The position numbers were made by a program, and so were the translations under genes. From contig NZ_QLTT01000001.1 in NCBI RefSeq assembly GCF_003269295.1, forward strand, positions 1,135,635-1,199,634: a stretch of DNA of 64,000 bases. Direction: 5' to 3'. The notes under the pieces are model-generated. The model had not been told where the DNA came from. It saw only the letters and a list, made by a program, of their open reading frames with translations, and made no database searches. This DNA is from Lentzea atacamensis. Its GTDB lineage: Bacteria; Actinomycetota; Actinomycetes; Mycobacteriales; Pseudonocardiaceae. Position 1 is the stretch's first letter, and the number at the start of each line of letters is the position of its first letter. Of the stretch, positions 16,179-24,571 are shown piece by piece.

Positions 16179-17714
16179 ATGAACACGACCAATCTGCCCG
16201 TGGCCGTCATCGGCGCGGGCCCGATCGGTTTGATCACGGCCCTCGGGCTGGTCTCGCACGGCGTGCCGGTGGTCGTCTTCGAGGCCGGGGACGACCTGTC
16301 CGGCGAGACCAGGGCCGGGACGATCCTGACGCGCACGCTGGAGGTCCTGGACCGGTACGGCGCGCTGGAGCCGGTGCTGGCGGCGTCGCTGCGGATCGAC
16401 GAGATCGGCGAGCTGGACCGGGCGACCGGGACCTCCACCGGCAGCGTGCTGACCTCGGCGCTCGCAGGCGAGACGCGGTTCCCGTTCGTCATCAACGTTC
16501 CGCAGCACGAGCTGGAGCCGGTGCTCGCGGCTGTGCTGGAGGAACGCGCGCCGGGCGCGTTGCGGATGCGGCACCGGCTGGTCGACTTCGAACAGCACGA
16601 CGACGGCGTCACACTGCACCTCTCGACGCCGGACGGGAACGTGGAGGTGGCGGCGGCCTACGTACTGGCCTGCGACGGAGGCCGCTCGACCGTGCGGGAA
16701 CGGCTCGGCGTCGAGGTCAGCGGCCACACGCTGGAGCAGCGGTACATGCTGGTCGACCTCGTCTGCGACCTCGACGTCGGCAACCCGCGCGACTACCCGT
16801 ACCTCGCCTACTTCGGCGACCGCGAGGAGTGGATGGTCCTCGTCCGGCAGCCGCACTGCTGGCGGTTCGTGTTCCCGCTGGATCCCGGCCGGCCCGCCCC
16901 GGAGTCTGACGAGCTGCGCGACAAGGCACGCCACTTCATCGGCGAGGTCGACGAGCTGAAAGTCCTGGGCAGCAACGTCTACACCGTGCACCACCGCGTG
17001 GCGTCGTCGTGGCGACGGGACCGTGTGTTCCTGATGGGCGACGCCGCGCATCTGATCACGCCGATGTGGGCGTTGGGCCTGAACACCGGCGTGCTCGACG
17101 CCTCCAACCTGCCGTGGCGGCTCGCGTGGGTGTACCGCGGGTGGGCCTCGGAAAAGCTCCTGGAGGGCTACGAGACCGAACAGGCACCGCTCGCGGTCAA
17201 CGGTTCCGCGGAGATGGCGGAGGCCGCGCGCGCCGTGATGGACCGCCGCCTGGAGTCGGTGGCGGGCTGGAGCGACGCGATGACCCGGACCTTGCTGGGC
17301 GTGCGGCTGGGCGACTCGTCACTGGTGCGCGAACCCGGCCCGCCGCGGGTCGGCGACCGGGTTCCGGACCTGCGGGTCTTCGGCCTGCGCGGCGCGGTGC
17401 ACCTGCACGAGCTGTGCCGTGACTCGTTCGTCGGCCTGCATCTCACCGATGCGCGCCGCAGACCACCGTTCGGGCCGGACCCCGCCGGGCTGCGGCAAGT
17501 GGTCGTGAGCCGGTGGGACGCGCCGCACGACTCGGGGCTGCGGGACCGCGCGTACTTCGACCCCGGCTCCTCGGTGCGGGAACGCTTAGGGCTCGGCGAC
17601 GTCGCTGTCCTGCTGAGGCCGGACGGGCACGTGGCGTTCGTCGAACCCTGGACTGCTCGGTCCTGGTGCAACGTCCGGGACCAGTACCTGCGGGAGGTGT
17701 GCCTTGAGGGGTGA
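16179..17714 (+). CDS. FAD-dependent aromatic hydroxylase (PheA/TfdB/MhpA-like)
   Basis: This 511-residue class A flavoprotein hydroxylase matches the two-part aromatic ring hydroxylases. The Rossmann motif is VIGAGPIGLITALGL (residues 9-23), the second FAD region CDGGRSTVRERLGV, and the GD motif FLMGDAAHLITPMWALGLNT. A C-terminal thioredoxin-like region of about 130 residues follows, as in MhpA/PheA proteins. The ATG at 16179 has GGGGAGGA upstream. A cupin gene overlaps its end, and an NMT1-type importer diverges from it, suggesting uptake plus oxidation of one compound. The substrate is not fixed, though a hydroxylated aromatic acid is plausible. Confidence 0.85.
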   Translation: MNTTNLPVAVIGAGPIGLITALGLVSHGVPVVVFEAGDDLSGETRAGTILTRTLEVLDRYGALEPVLAASLRIDEIGELDRATGTSTGSVLTSALAGETRFPFVINVPQHELEPVLAAVLEERAPGALRMRHRLVDFEQHDDGVTLHLSTPDGNVEVAAAYVLACDGGRSTVRERLGVEVSGHTLEQRYMLVDLVCDLDVGNPRDYPYLAYFGDREEWMVLVRQPHCWRFVFPLDPGRPAPESDELRDKARHFIGEVDELKVLGSNVYTVHHRVASSWRRDRVFLMGDAAHLITPMWALGLNTGVLDASNLPWRLAWVYRGWASEKLLEGYETEQAPLAVNGSAEMAEAARAVMDRRLESVAGWSDAMTRTLLGVRLGDSSLVREPGPPRVGDRVPDLRVFGLRGAVHLHELCRDSFVGLHLTDARRRPPFGPDPAGLRQVVVSRWDAPHDSGLRDRAYFDPGSSVRERLGLGDVAVLLRPDGHVAFVEPWTARSWCNVRDQYLREVCLEG

Positions 17715-18231
17715 CGTCGTGGTCTCGCCTGCGGGTGAGGAGATCGTGCTCGTCGACGTGGGTCAGCGGATGCTCTACGACGACGAGCTGGTGCGGGTGT
17801 GGGAGGTGTCGCTCGAACCGGGCGAGACCCACCCGTGGCACCTGCACCACAACCCGTACGTGGTGCTGAGCATCGAGGGCTCGCAAGGCCGCATGGACTG
17901 GCTCGACGGCAGCGAGCCGAGGTTCATCTCCGAGCACCGCGGCGGCTGGGTCCACCGCCCGGTGTCGCCCGTCCACCGGCTGACGAACATCGGCACGTCC
18001 CGCTACCGCAACCGGCTCGTCGAGCTGAAGGACCTCGGCGAGAAGCCGGCCGCGCCATTGGACATCACGGACTCCGACGTCAGCGTGCGAACCGTTGCGG
18101 ACGTCGAGCTGCAGCTGGAGGGGCCGCACGTGCTCGCCGCTCTCGACACCGAGGACGTGCGGCTCCATCAGGGCGGTCCGTGCTCGCTCGCCGGCGAATG
18201 GTTCGTCGTCGAGCTGCGTTACCTAGGCTAG
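17704..18231 (+). CDS. Cupin-fold protein
   Basis: This 175-residue beta-barrel protein has a cupin metal-binding core: ETHPWHLHHNPYVVLSIEGS supplies the His cluster and HRGGWVHRPVSPVHRLTNIG supplies the second motif with a further His. It could be a dioxygenase or a lyase acting after the hydroxylase; the second half carries no extra domain. It starts at a TTG (17704) behind GGGAGG and overlaps the hydroxylase stop by 11 bases, so it is translationally coupled; a GTG at 17719 is an alternative start. The specific reaction is unknown. Confidence 0.75.
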   Translation: MRGDVVVSPAGEEIVLVDVGQRMLYDDELVRVWEVSLEPGETHPWHLHHNPYVVLSIEGSQGRMDWLDGSEPRFISEHRGGWVHRPVSPVHRLTNIGTSRYRNRLVELKDLGEKPAAPLDITDSDVSVRTVADVELQLEGPHVLAALDTEDVRLHQGGPCSLAGEWFVVELRYLG

Positions 18232-18600
18232 GAGCTCTGGGATCTCGTCGGCCTCGACGACCTGCCGGACCTCGACCGACATCTCCTCCACGCCCGCGAA
18301 GCAGGTGATGTACTCCTCCGCGACGGCCTTGGCCTCGGCGAGGTCCTTCGCGTTGATGATCATGAACCCGCCGATGACCTCCTTGGCCTCGGCGAACGGG
18401 CCGTCGGTCGACCTGATCTCGGCACCCCGCCTGCGCACGGCCGCTCCCCTGGACGGCTTGTGCACGCCCTCACCACCGAGGAACACACCGTTCGCGTTCA
18501 GCTTGTCGACGAACTCGTTCATCCGCCGATGAAGCTCCGGACTCGCCTTCCACGCCGCGTCGGCGTCCTCCGGGACCCGGTGCATCAACAGAAACCGCAT
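18223..18600 (-). CDS. YCII-related (DGPF domain) protein
   Basis: This 125-residue YCII/DGPF family protein (PF03795) has the diagnostic STDGPFAEAKEVIGGFMIIN segment in the middle and an N-terminal MRFLLMHRVPE strand. Such dimeric ferredoxin-like proteins often sit with ECF sigma genes; here no sigma gene adjoins. The ATG at 18600 has GGGAGATG upstream. Its 3' end overlaps the convergent cupin gene by nine bases. The function is unknown. Confidence 0.85.
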   Translation of the reverse strand: MRFLLMHRVPEDADAAWKASPELHRRMNEFVDKLNANGVFLGGEGVHKPSRGAAVRRRGAEIRSTDGPFAEAKEVIGGFMIINAKDLAEAKAVAEEYITCFAGVEEMSVEVRQVVEADEIPELLA

Positions 18601-18693
18601 GTCATCTCCCTGATCTCGGTACGGCGGCGTTGGGCCGCCACACCTGCGTCGATCGACGTCACGGTCGTTTCGACATTTCGACATGATGGCCCG

Positions 18694-19110
18694 GTGATTC
18701 TTTCGCGGCTGGTCGTACCTCTGCTGAGCATGTGGTTCTTCGGCAACCTCTACGAGCAGGTCGTGTGGAACCCGCAGCTGCTGGCCGACCCGCGGCCGGG
18801 TTCGCTCGTCGGCGTGTTCGCGGCAGGCAGCCCGATCTACTACTACCTGCCGTGGGGGCCGCTCGGGGTGGTCCTGGCGGTCGTCACGCGGGCACCGCGG
18901 CCGGCACTCGGGTGTCTCGCGGTGTCGGTCGCGCTGAAGGTCCTGCTGATCACGCAGGTCAACCCGGTCTTCCGCGACCCTGCCGTCAGCCGGGAGGTCG
19001 TGCACGGCCATGCGGTGCTGTGGGCGTTCGGCAACGGCGTCGTCGTCATCGCGGTGGGGGCCGCGATCCTGCTGGTTCTGCGAGCACGGCGCGGCCCGTC
19101 GCCCGGCTGA
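18694..19110 (+). CDS. Small four-helix membrane protein
   Basis: This 138-residue hydrophobic protein has about four TM segments (residues 3-20, 45-65, 72-92, 112-130). The start is the GTG at 18694; the longer open frame upstream is the shadow of the YCII gene. The general layout resembles DUF1772/anthrone-oxygenase-like membrane proteins, but no decisive motif was seen, so I leave it unnamed. Its last 65 bases overlap the convergent GMC oxidoreductase gene, which is unusual and may mean a slightly wrong end for one of them. Confidence 0.6.
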   Translation: MILSRLVVPLLSMWFFGNLYEQVVWNPQLLADPRPGSLVGVFAAGSPIYYYLPWGPLGVVLAVVTRAPRPALGCLAVSVALKVLLITQVNPVFRDPAVSREVVHGHAVLWAFGNGVVVIAVGAAILLVLRARRGPSPG

Positions 19111-20749
19111 ACGCCGTCACGAGGTGGTCGGCCGTGCGCAGGGCGAGCGCGGCCATCGTCAGCGAGGGGTTCGTCGTGCCGAGCGACGGCATGCTGCCGC
19201 ACCCCACCGCGTACAGATTGGGGTGGTCCCAGCAGCGTTGCCACTGGTCCACCACCGAGTCGCGCGGCGAGGAGCCCATCACGTGCGTGCCGCCGCCGTG
19301 CCCGGCGCCCCAGTGGCGCAGCGGCTCGCCGTTGTGCTCGAAGTACCGCTCCTCGTCCGGCTTGTACGACGTGTAGTCATCGGCGCCGAGCAGTTCGAAG
19401 ATCCGGTCCGACACCCGTTTCGCGGCCAGCAGACCGTCCTTCACGTAGTCCGACAGCGTGTAGTGGATCGACGGGCGTGGGTTGCCCATCGCGTCGCGGT
19501 CCGCGCCAAGAGTGACCCGGTTCGCGGGGTCGGCTTCCTGCTCGATCTCGAACTGCAGCGTGAACTGCCTGCCCACGCGGTCCGCCACGGCTCGGCGCAG
19601 CGCGGTGCCGCGCAGGCCCGCCGCGACGAACTCGGCCGTGTCCGAGTCCGGACTGCCCGCCGACCAGCCCCAGCCCCAGTTGCCGATCTCGATGCGGAAC
19701 GGTGCCCGCGTGGCGCGGTCCCGCCCGCACCGGAACGCCTCGATGCTCGTCGTCGACCCCGGACCGCGGAAGGGGCCGATCGGGTGCGGCATCAGCGCCC
19801 ACGTCAGCAGTGCCGGGTGGTCCATCAGGTTGCGGCCGACCTGGTCGCTGCTGTTCGCCAGGCCGGACATGAGCAGCAGCTTGGCGTTCTCGATGGCGTG
19901 CGCGGCGAGCACGACGACGTCGGCTTCCGCCTCTTGCCGGGTGTGCATGCCGGTCGTGTCGTCCTCGTAGCGCTGATAACTGACCTTGGTGACGCGTCCG
20001 AACTCGTCGGCGTGCACGCGGTTCACGACGCATCTGGTGCGCAGCTCGACGTTGGGCGACCAGCGCTTCTGGGTGCGGTGCGGCGTGTACTTGGCGTCCT
20101 CCGGGCACACCGGCACGCAACTCGCGAACCCGGCGCACCGGTTGCCGTCCGGCCGGTAGCCGCTCACCGGGACACCGTTGCGCGCCTGCGGGGTGCCGAC
20201 CAGCAGCAGCTCGCGGCCGTCGATCTGCGCACCGTCCACAACGGACGCGACCGCGTGGTCGAGATACGTGCGGGGCAAGGCGTGCATCGGGTAGACGTAG
20301 CCGTCCGCCACCGGAACGTGCAGCCGTTGCTCGTCGGCGTCGGCCGCGACCCCGATCTCCCACTCCGCCGCGCGGTAGCAGGGCTCCAGGTCGTCGTACG
20401 AGAGCGGCCAGTTGCGGCCGCGGCCCAGGTCCGCGGTCCGGAAGTCCTCGGGGTGCATGCGGGGCGTGATCCCGGTCCAGACGGTTCCGGTGCCGCCGTT
20501 CATCCGCAGGTACGGGCTCGAGTACGCGAACGGCCCGGTGTTGACCAGGTAGTCGCTCGACGGCGCCGCCTCCGTCCTGCGGTACGGCGCGAGCGGTGTC
20601 TTGACGAGCGCCGTCCGGAACCTCCGCACGGCCTCGTCGTGGTCGGTCTGTGCTCCCGCTTCGAGCACGAGGACCTGAAAACCGTTGTCCCCCAGCACCT
20701 TCGCGATCAGTGAGCCGGCGAACCCGGCGCCGACGACCACGGCTCTCAT
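19046..20749 (-). CDS. GMC family oxidoreductase (sugar/alcohol dehydrogenase large subunit)
   Basis: This 567-residue FAD flavoprotein has the Rossmann motif VVVGAGFAGSLIAKVL at the N-terminus, a long substrate domain and the GMC C-terminus (GGGTHVMG followed by NLYAVGCGSMPSLGTTNPSL), where His and Asn are catalytic. A Cys-rich insertion CAGFASCVPVCPEDAKY occurs near residue 205, as in the membrane-linked gluconate/sorbitol dehydrogenase group, where related Cys clusters relay electrons. It overlaps its small-subunit partner in ATGA at 20746-20749. The enzyme probably oxidises a polyol or sugar and passes electrons to a quinone or cytochrome. The substrate is unknown. Confidence 0.85.
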   Translation of the reverse strand: MRAVVVGAGFAGSLIAKVLGDNGFQVLVLEAGAQTDHDEAVRRFRTALVKTPLAPYRRTEAAPSSDYLVNTGPFAYSSPYLRMNGGTGTVWTGITPRMHPEDFRTADLGRGRNWPLSYDDLEPCYRAAEWEIGVAADADEQRLHVPVADGYVYPMHALPRTYLDHAVASVVDGAQIDGRELLLVGTPQARNGVPVSGYRPDGNRCAGFASCVPVCPEDAKYTPHRTQKRWSPNVELRTRCVVNRVHADEFGRVTKVSYQRYEDDTTGMHTRQEAEADVVVLAAHAIENAKLLLMSGLANSSDQVGRNLMDHPALLTWALMPHPIGPFRGPGSTTSIEAFRCGRDRATRAPFRIEIGNWGWGWSAGSPDSDTAEFVAAGLRGTALRRAVADRVGRQFTLQFEIEQEADPANRVTLGADRDAMGNPRPSIHYTLSDYVKDGLLAAKRVSDRIFELLGADDYTSYKPDEERYFEHNGEPLRHWGAGHGGGTHVMGSSPRDSVVDQWQRCWDHPNLYAVGCGSMPSLGTTNPSLTMAALALRTADHLVTAFSRATGRAVLAEPAGSRPPPR

Positions 20750-21024
20750 GAGGCGCTGCCTCTGGGTCTGCGCTCCCAGCTGCCGAAGCCGGGCCCGTCC
20801 GTGCCGGGCGCCGCGACCCCGACCGCCCTCCACGCCAGACCTTCCGCGTAGGCGCGGGAGCTCGGGATCACCCCGCGCCAGACCCCGGTGTACCAGAGCT
20901 GGATGATCTCGGCGTCCGACGCGCCGCGCGCCAGCGTCGCGTACTGCTCGACCAGTCCGGTCGACCTCAGCTCCTCCGCCGAGAACCCGGTCAGCTCGGC
21001 GGACAACTCCACGAAGGCGTCCAT
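20746..21024 (-). CDS. FAD-SLDH-like dehydrogenase small subunit
   Basis: This 92-residue protein starts FVELSAELTGFSAEELRSTG and continues with ASDAEIIQLWYTGVW, matching the sorbitol dehydrogenase small-subunit (FAD-SLDH, PF12318) family. Large subunits of the GMC type need such a chaperone-like or electron-transfer partner, and the GMC gene follows with a four-base overlap. I use the ATG at 21024 (GGCGGG upstream); a longer frame from 21069 would add 15 residues. No Tat signal is evident, unlike many family members. Confidence 0.75.
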   Translation of the reverse strand: MDAFVELSAELTGFSAEELRSTGLVEQYATLARGASDAEIIQLWYTGVWRGVIPSSRAYAEGLAWRAVGVAAPGTDGPGFGSWERRPRGSAS

Positions 21025-21065
21025 CCCGCCATCCTCGACGCCGGAGCCGCGCCACGCCCGGCCCC

Positions 21066-21398
21066 TCACCCGCGTGGCGCAACCTCCATCTCGCCCAACA
21101 GAGACCAGTCGTCCTGCTCCAGCACCGCGTTCACGATCTTCGGTGTCTCCTGCAGGTACGGCGGCAGCTCCGCCTGCGCGACCTTGAAGTGCGCCGACTG
21201 CACGTGCGCCGCACCCGCGTCACCGTCGCGGAAGGCCTCGACGAGCACGTACTCGGTCTCGTCGTCGAGGCTGCGCGACCAGTCGAACCACAGGCAGCCG
21301 GGTTCGGCGCGGGTGGCCTCGGTGAAAGCGCGGGAGAGCTCCGGCCAGGTGTCCGCGTACTCGGGCAGGACACGGAACCTGGCGGTGATGAAGATCAA
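21066..21398 (-). CDS. Antibiotic biosynthesis monooxygenase (YgiN-like quinol monooxygenase)
   Basis: This is a 110-residue ABM-fold protein (PF03992): IFITARFRVLPEYADTWPEL at the start, then GCLWFDWSRSLDDETEYVLV, EAFRDGDAGAAHVQSAHFK. Residues of this kind surround the ligand cavity in the YgiN group, which oxidises quinols or removes small reactive molecules. The start is a TTG at 21398, five bases after GGAGG; longer frames only add non-family residues. It lies 41 bases upstream of the GMC small-subunit gene in the same direction, so it may be the first gene of that operon. Confidence 0.8.
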   Translation of the reverse strand: MIFITARFRVLPEYADTWPELSRAFTEATRAEPGCLWFDWSRSLDDETEYVLVEAFRDGDAGAAHVQSAHFKVAQAELPPYLQETPKIVNAVLEQDDWSLLGEMEVAPRG

Positions 21399-21470
21399 GA
21401 CGGCCTCCTTCACGTGATCGCCTCCCAGCCTATGGGCTCGCATGCCCGCACGGGCCGGTCGGCGCCCGAC

Positions 21471-21484
21471 TGTTAGCGTTAACA
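21471..21484. promoter_or_regulatory. LacI-type operator upstream of aldose 1-epimerase
   Basis: TGTTAGCGTTAACA is a near-perfect palindrome with the central CG of LacI-family operators and one mismatch from the common actinobacterial form TGTTAGCGCTAACA. It lies 42 bases upstream of the galM start. No LacI-type gene adjoins, so a distant sugar repressor is implied. Confidence 0.6.
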
Positions 21485-21526
21485 TCGACCGGAGCACCAC
21501 CTCGACCCGACCGGGAGGCACCGCCG

Positions 21527-22621
21527 ATGCACCGCTCCGAGACCGCCACACCCACGGTCAGCCGCGAGCACTTCGGCCGGATCGGGGACGTGGACGTCCA
21601 CCGGTTCGTGCTGGCCAACCCCGGCGGCGTCACGGCGCGGATCCTCGACCTCGGCGGCGTGATCCATTCGCTGGACGCGCCCGGCCGCGACGGCGAGCAG
21701 AAGAACGTCGTGCTCGGGTTCCCCACGCTCGACGGCTACGTGGCCAACAACCGGCCGGACGCGGGCCGGGTGTTCTTCGGCGCGCTGATCGGCCGTTACG
21801 CCAACCGGATCGGCGGTGCCGCGTTCACCCTCGACGGCGTCGAGCACCGGCTGACCACCAACGAGAACGGCAACAGCCTGCACGGCGGCATCACGGGCTT
21901 CGACACGCACGTGTGGCAGGCGAGCCCCTTCACCGACGCCGGCGGGGCGGGCGTGCGCCTGACCCACGTCAGCCCGGACGGCGACCAGGGCTTCCCCGGC
22001 ACCGTCACGACGGTGGTGACGTACCGGCTCGACACGCGCAACCGGCTGAGCATCGGCTATCGCGCCCAGACCGACGCGCCCACGGTCGTGAACCTGACCA
22101 ACCACACCTACTGGAACCTCGCCGGCGAAGGCTCCGGCGACGTCTACGACCACCTGCTGACCATCCGCGCCGGGTTGTTCTGCCCGGTCGACGACGCGCT
22201 GATCCCGCAGGGCCCGCCCGCACCGGTCGGTGGGACGCCGTTCGACTTCCGCGAGCCGACCCCGATCGGCGCGCGCATCGACGCGCCCCACCCGCAGCTG
22301 CGGCTCGGGCACGGCTACGACCACAACTGGGTGCTCGACGAGCCGGACTCGCTCGGTTTCGCGGCGCGGGCGCACGACATCGGCTCCGGCCGGATGCTGA
22401 CGGTGTGGACGACCAATCCGGGTCTGCAGTTCTACTCCGGCAACTTCCTCTCGTCCGACCTGATCGGCACGAGCGGCCACCCGTACCGGCGCGGCGCGGG
22501 CTTCGCGTTGGAGGCACAGCACTTCCCGGACTCGCCGAACCGCCCGGACTTCCCGAGCACGGTGCTGCGCCCCGGCGAGATCTACGAGCAGGAAACGGTT
22601 TACGAGCTGTCCGCCGGGTGA
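21527..22621 (+). CDS. galM: Aldose 1-epimerase
   Basis: This is a 364-residue mutarotase that interconverts alpha and beta anomers of aldoses such as galactose, linking polysaccharide degradation to the Leloir pathway. Family landmarks are VVLGFPTLDGY, GRYANRIGGAAFTLDGV, NSLHGGITGFDTHVW (catalytic His), VNLTNHTYWNLAGEGSGDVY and, near the C-terminus, GFALEAQHFPDSPN with the catalytic Glu. No signal peptide is seen, so it is cytosolic. A LacI-type operator precedes it. It is monocistronic; the downstream 950 bp are gene debris, including a broken GH27 alpha-galactosidase. Confidence 0.92.
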   Translation: MHRSETATPTVSREHFGRIGDVDVHRFVLANPGGVTARILDLGGVIHSLDAPGRDGEQKNVVLGFPTLDGYVANNRPDAGRVFFGALIGRYANRIGGAAFTLDGVEHRLTTNENGNSLHGGITGFDTHVWQASPFTDAGGAGVRLTHVSPDGDQGFPGTVTTVVTYRLDTRNRLSIGYRAQTDAPTVVNLTNHTYWNLAGEGSGDVYDHLLTIRAGLFCPVDDALIPQGPPAPVGGTPFDFREPTPIGARIDAPHPQLRLGHGYDHNWVLDEPDSLGFAARAHDIGSGRMLTVWTTNPGLQFYSGNFLSSDLIGTSGHPYRRGAGFALEAQHFPDSPNRPDFPSTVLRPGEIYEQETVYELSAG

Positions 22622-22740
22622 TGGTCGACAGTTGTTGACACCGCACCGTCGGCCATGTCACCGCGCATGATCATCGTGGTTGCCTCGAACTCCGCCGCCA
22701 CATGGGCATCCGGAAGCGAGGGCCGTGGTGAGTTGGAAGA

Positions 22741-23205
22741 AACGCGGAGCCACTGCAACCGCACCCGACGCGGTTCCCAGGTGGAATCAAGGCACTGGCG
22801 GACTACGCCCACGCGCGAGGGCTCAAGCTCGGCATCTACTCCTCCGCCGGTACATCACCTGCCAGGGTCATCCCGCGAGCCTCGACCACGAGACGATCGA
22901 CGCGCAGACGTTCGCCTGTGACCACGCCGATCAGCACGTCCGCCGCACAGCTCGGCCTGGCGGGCTCGTCGTCGTACGGCCTGCGCGACCTGTGGAGCGG
23001 CGCGACGTCGAGCACCACCGGCGCGATCTCCGCGTCCGTCGCCCCGCACGGCGTGGTGATGTACCGGGTGTCGCGCACCGGTACCACGGCTCCCGGCCCC
23101 GCCGCAGGTACGCACCAGGTCGGCAACATGACGTGGGCGGCGTCGACCAACGGTTACGGCCCCGCCGAACGCAACACGTCGAACGGCGAGGCGCCGGCCG
23201 GGCGG
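22741..23205 (+). pseudogene. GH27 alpha-galactosidase pseudogene (core deleted, frameshifted)
   Basis: Three pieces of one GH27 alpha-galactosidase lie in order. The first is [20 protein letters not shown] continuing through [14 protein letters not shown]. After a frame change near 22850 comes [20 protein letters not shown]. Then, from 22918, comes the C-terminal [20 protein letters not shown] with [16 protein letters not shown]. The catalytic Asp region between the second and third pieces is absent, so about 200 residues were deleted. The tail [20 protein letters not shown] looks like the start of an attached NPCBM-type domain. It is not functional. Confidence 0.75.
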
Positions 23206-23210
23206 CGGCG

Positions 23211-23447
23211 TTCGCGGAGACGTCGCTCGCGACCGTGCCGGCGCGGATGCACGGCAGCAGGTTGCTGCTGACCCTGCGGCTGGCCGACAGCCAGGCGTGC
23301 CGCGGCGACCCCGACGCCGCCGTGGAGGTGGCCCGACCGGTGATCCCGATGGTCGTCGCGGCCTCAGCCACGCCGATCAGGAGGGAGCTCGCGAGGCTTC
23401 GCACCCGGCTCGGCGGTCGATTCGACGAATTGCTTGACGGTTTTTGA
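23211..23447 (+). pseudogene. Regulator C-terminal TPR-like remnant
   Basis: The last 78 codons of an open frame ending at 23447 (from [20 protein letters not shown] to [15 protein letters not shown]) look like the alpha-helical, TPR-like tail of actinobacterial XRE-type helix-turn-helix regulators. No HTH domain precedes it, because the frame is antisense/shadow sequence further upstream over the GH27 debris. I read it as an orphan fragment; the family call is tentative. Confidence 0.4.
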
Positions 23448-23574
23448 CACGTTCGACCCGAGGAGGCCGGGAAAACACCGCGGAATCTATCGTTCACCCA
23501 TCGCCGCCATACCCGGAATTCGACGATCGCCCTGCCGTTCGTCGAACGAGAAGTCCTGCTCTTCAGGAGGAACG

Positions 23575-24438
23575 ATGGCATTCACGAAATCGGCCGTCCG
23601 GCGCGCCACCGCGGTGACCGCCGCCCTGCTCGCCGGTGCGGTCATGTGCACCCCGGCGGCCGGCGCGGCTCCCCTCACCACGGCGCAGACCGACTCGGCC
23701 ACCACCGACCTCGACGCCTCCGCCCGCGTGCCGGGCACGGCGTGGGCCGTCGATCCGGCGACCGGCCAGGTCGTCGTCTCCGTGGACGACACGGTGACCG
23801 GCGCGAAGCTCGACCAGGTGCGCGCGGTGGCCGCGAGGCACGCGCGGGCCGTCAAGTTGGAGCGGATGGCGGGCACCCTGCAGCCGTTGATCAGCGGTGG
23901 CGACGCGATCCACACCAGCGGAGCCCGCTGCTCGCTGGGCTTCAACGTCAGGAACAGCGCGGGCCGCCACTACTTCGTGACGGCCGGGCACTGCACCAAC
24001 ATCGGCTCGTCGTGGTCGGCGTCCGGCGGCGCGTACATCGGCCCGCGCACCGGAACTTCCTTCCCCGGCAACGACTACGGCATCGTCCGCTACGACTCCT
24101 CCATCGCCCGCTCCGGCACGGTCGCGGGCCAGGACATCTCCCGCGCGGCCAACCCGACCGTCGGCCAGCGGGCGTGCCGCCGCGGCAGCACCACCGGAAC
24201 GCACTGCGGCAGCGTCACCGGCCTCAACGCCACGGTGAACTACGCCGCGGGCAGCGTGTACGGGATGATCAGGACGAACATCTGCGCCGAGCCCGGCGAC
24301 AGCGGCGGCCCGCTCTACTCCGGCAGCACCGCGCTCGGGATCACCTCCGGTGGCAGCGGCAACTGCCGCTCGGGTGGCGTCACGTTCTTCCAGCCCGTGG
24401 TCGAGGTCCTCAACCGGTACGGCGTCAACGTCTACTAG
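23575..24438 (+). CDS. S1 family secreted serine protease (streptogrisin/alpha-lytic type)
   Basis: This 287-residue secreted chymotrypsin-fold protease has a signal peptide at residues 1-32 ([20 protein letters not shown] then AGAAP), a short propeptide of about 75 residues and a mature domain starting near ISGGDAIHT. The catalytic triad is visible: His in [11 protein letters not shown], Asp in [10 protein letters not shown], Ser in [14 protein letters not shown]. Paired Cys residues ([25 protein letters not shown]) match streptogrisin disulfides. Start: ATG at 23575 behind CAGGAGGAAC. It is flanked on both sides by glycosidase debris. It likely supplies general extracellular proteolysis. 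The propeptide is short compared with streptogrisin C. Confidence 0.92.
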   Translation: MAFTKSAVRRATAVTAALLAGAVMCTPAAGAAPLTTAQTDSATTDLDASARVPGTAWAVDPATGQVVVSVDDTVTGAKLDQVRAVAARHARAVKLERMAGTLQPLISGGDAIHTSGARCSLGFNVRNSAGRHYFVTAGHCTNIGSSWSASGGAYIGPRTGTSFPGNDYGIVRYDSSIARSGTVAGQDISRAANPTVGQRACRRGSTTGTHCGSVTGLNATVNYAAGSVYGMIRTNICAEPGDSGGPLYSGSTALGITSGGSGNCRSGGVTFFQPVVEVLNRYGVNVY

Positions 24439-24463
24439 CGAAGTCCCGTTCGATGAGAGTCGC

Positions 24464-24556
24464 GCCTGAGGTGGCTCCTGGCGGTGCGGGCGAGCGACCC
24501 GCATACCGGTGTTGTATGTGGGTCGCTCGGCCGTGCCCCCGGGGGCCGCCTCAGGC
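24464..24556. repeat. 93-nt imperfect inverted repeat / hairpin
   Basis: The segment folds back on itself: GCCTGAGG (24464-24471) pairs with CCTCAGGC (24549-24556), and GAGCGACCC (24492-24500) pairs with GGGTCGCTC (24520-24528), with a loop GCATACCGGTGTTGTATGT. It lies 26 bases after the protease stop and could act as its terminator, but its size and the GCATAC/GTATGT loop look more like a dispersed repetitive palindrome. Confidence 0.65.
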
Positions 24557-24571
24557 CCGGCTATTGCGAAC

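Noticed and set aside
18460..18693. N-terminal extension of the small membrane protein
   Set aside because: It is antisense to the YCII gene and adds a non-hydrophobic, shadow-like stretch before the first TM helix.
22855..23150. Minus-strand frames across the GH27 debris
   Set aside because: The plus-strand pieces match GH27 alpha-galactosidase in order; the minus frames have no family features.
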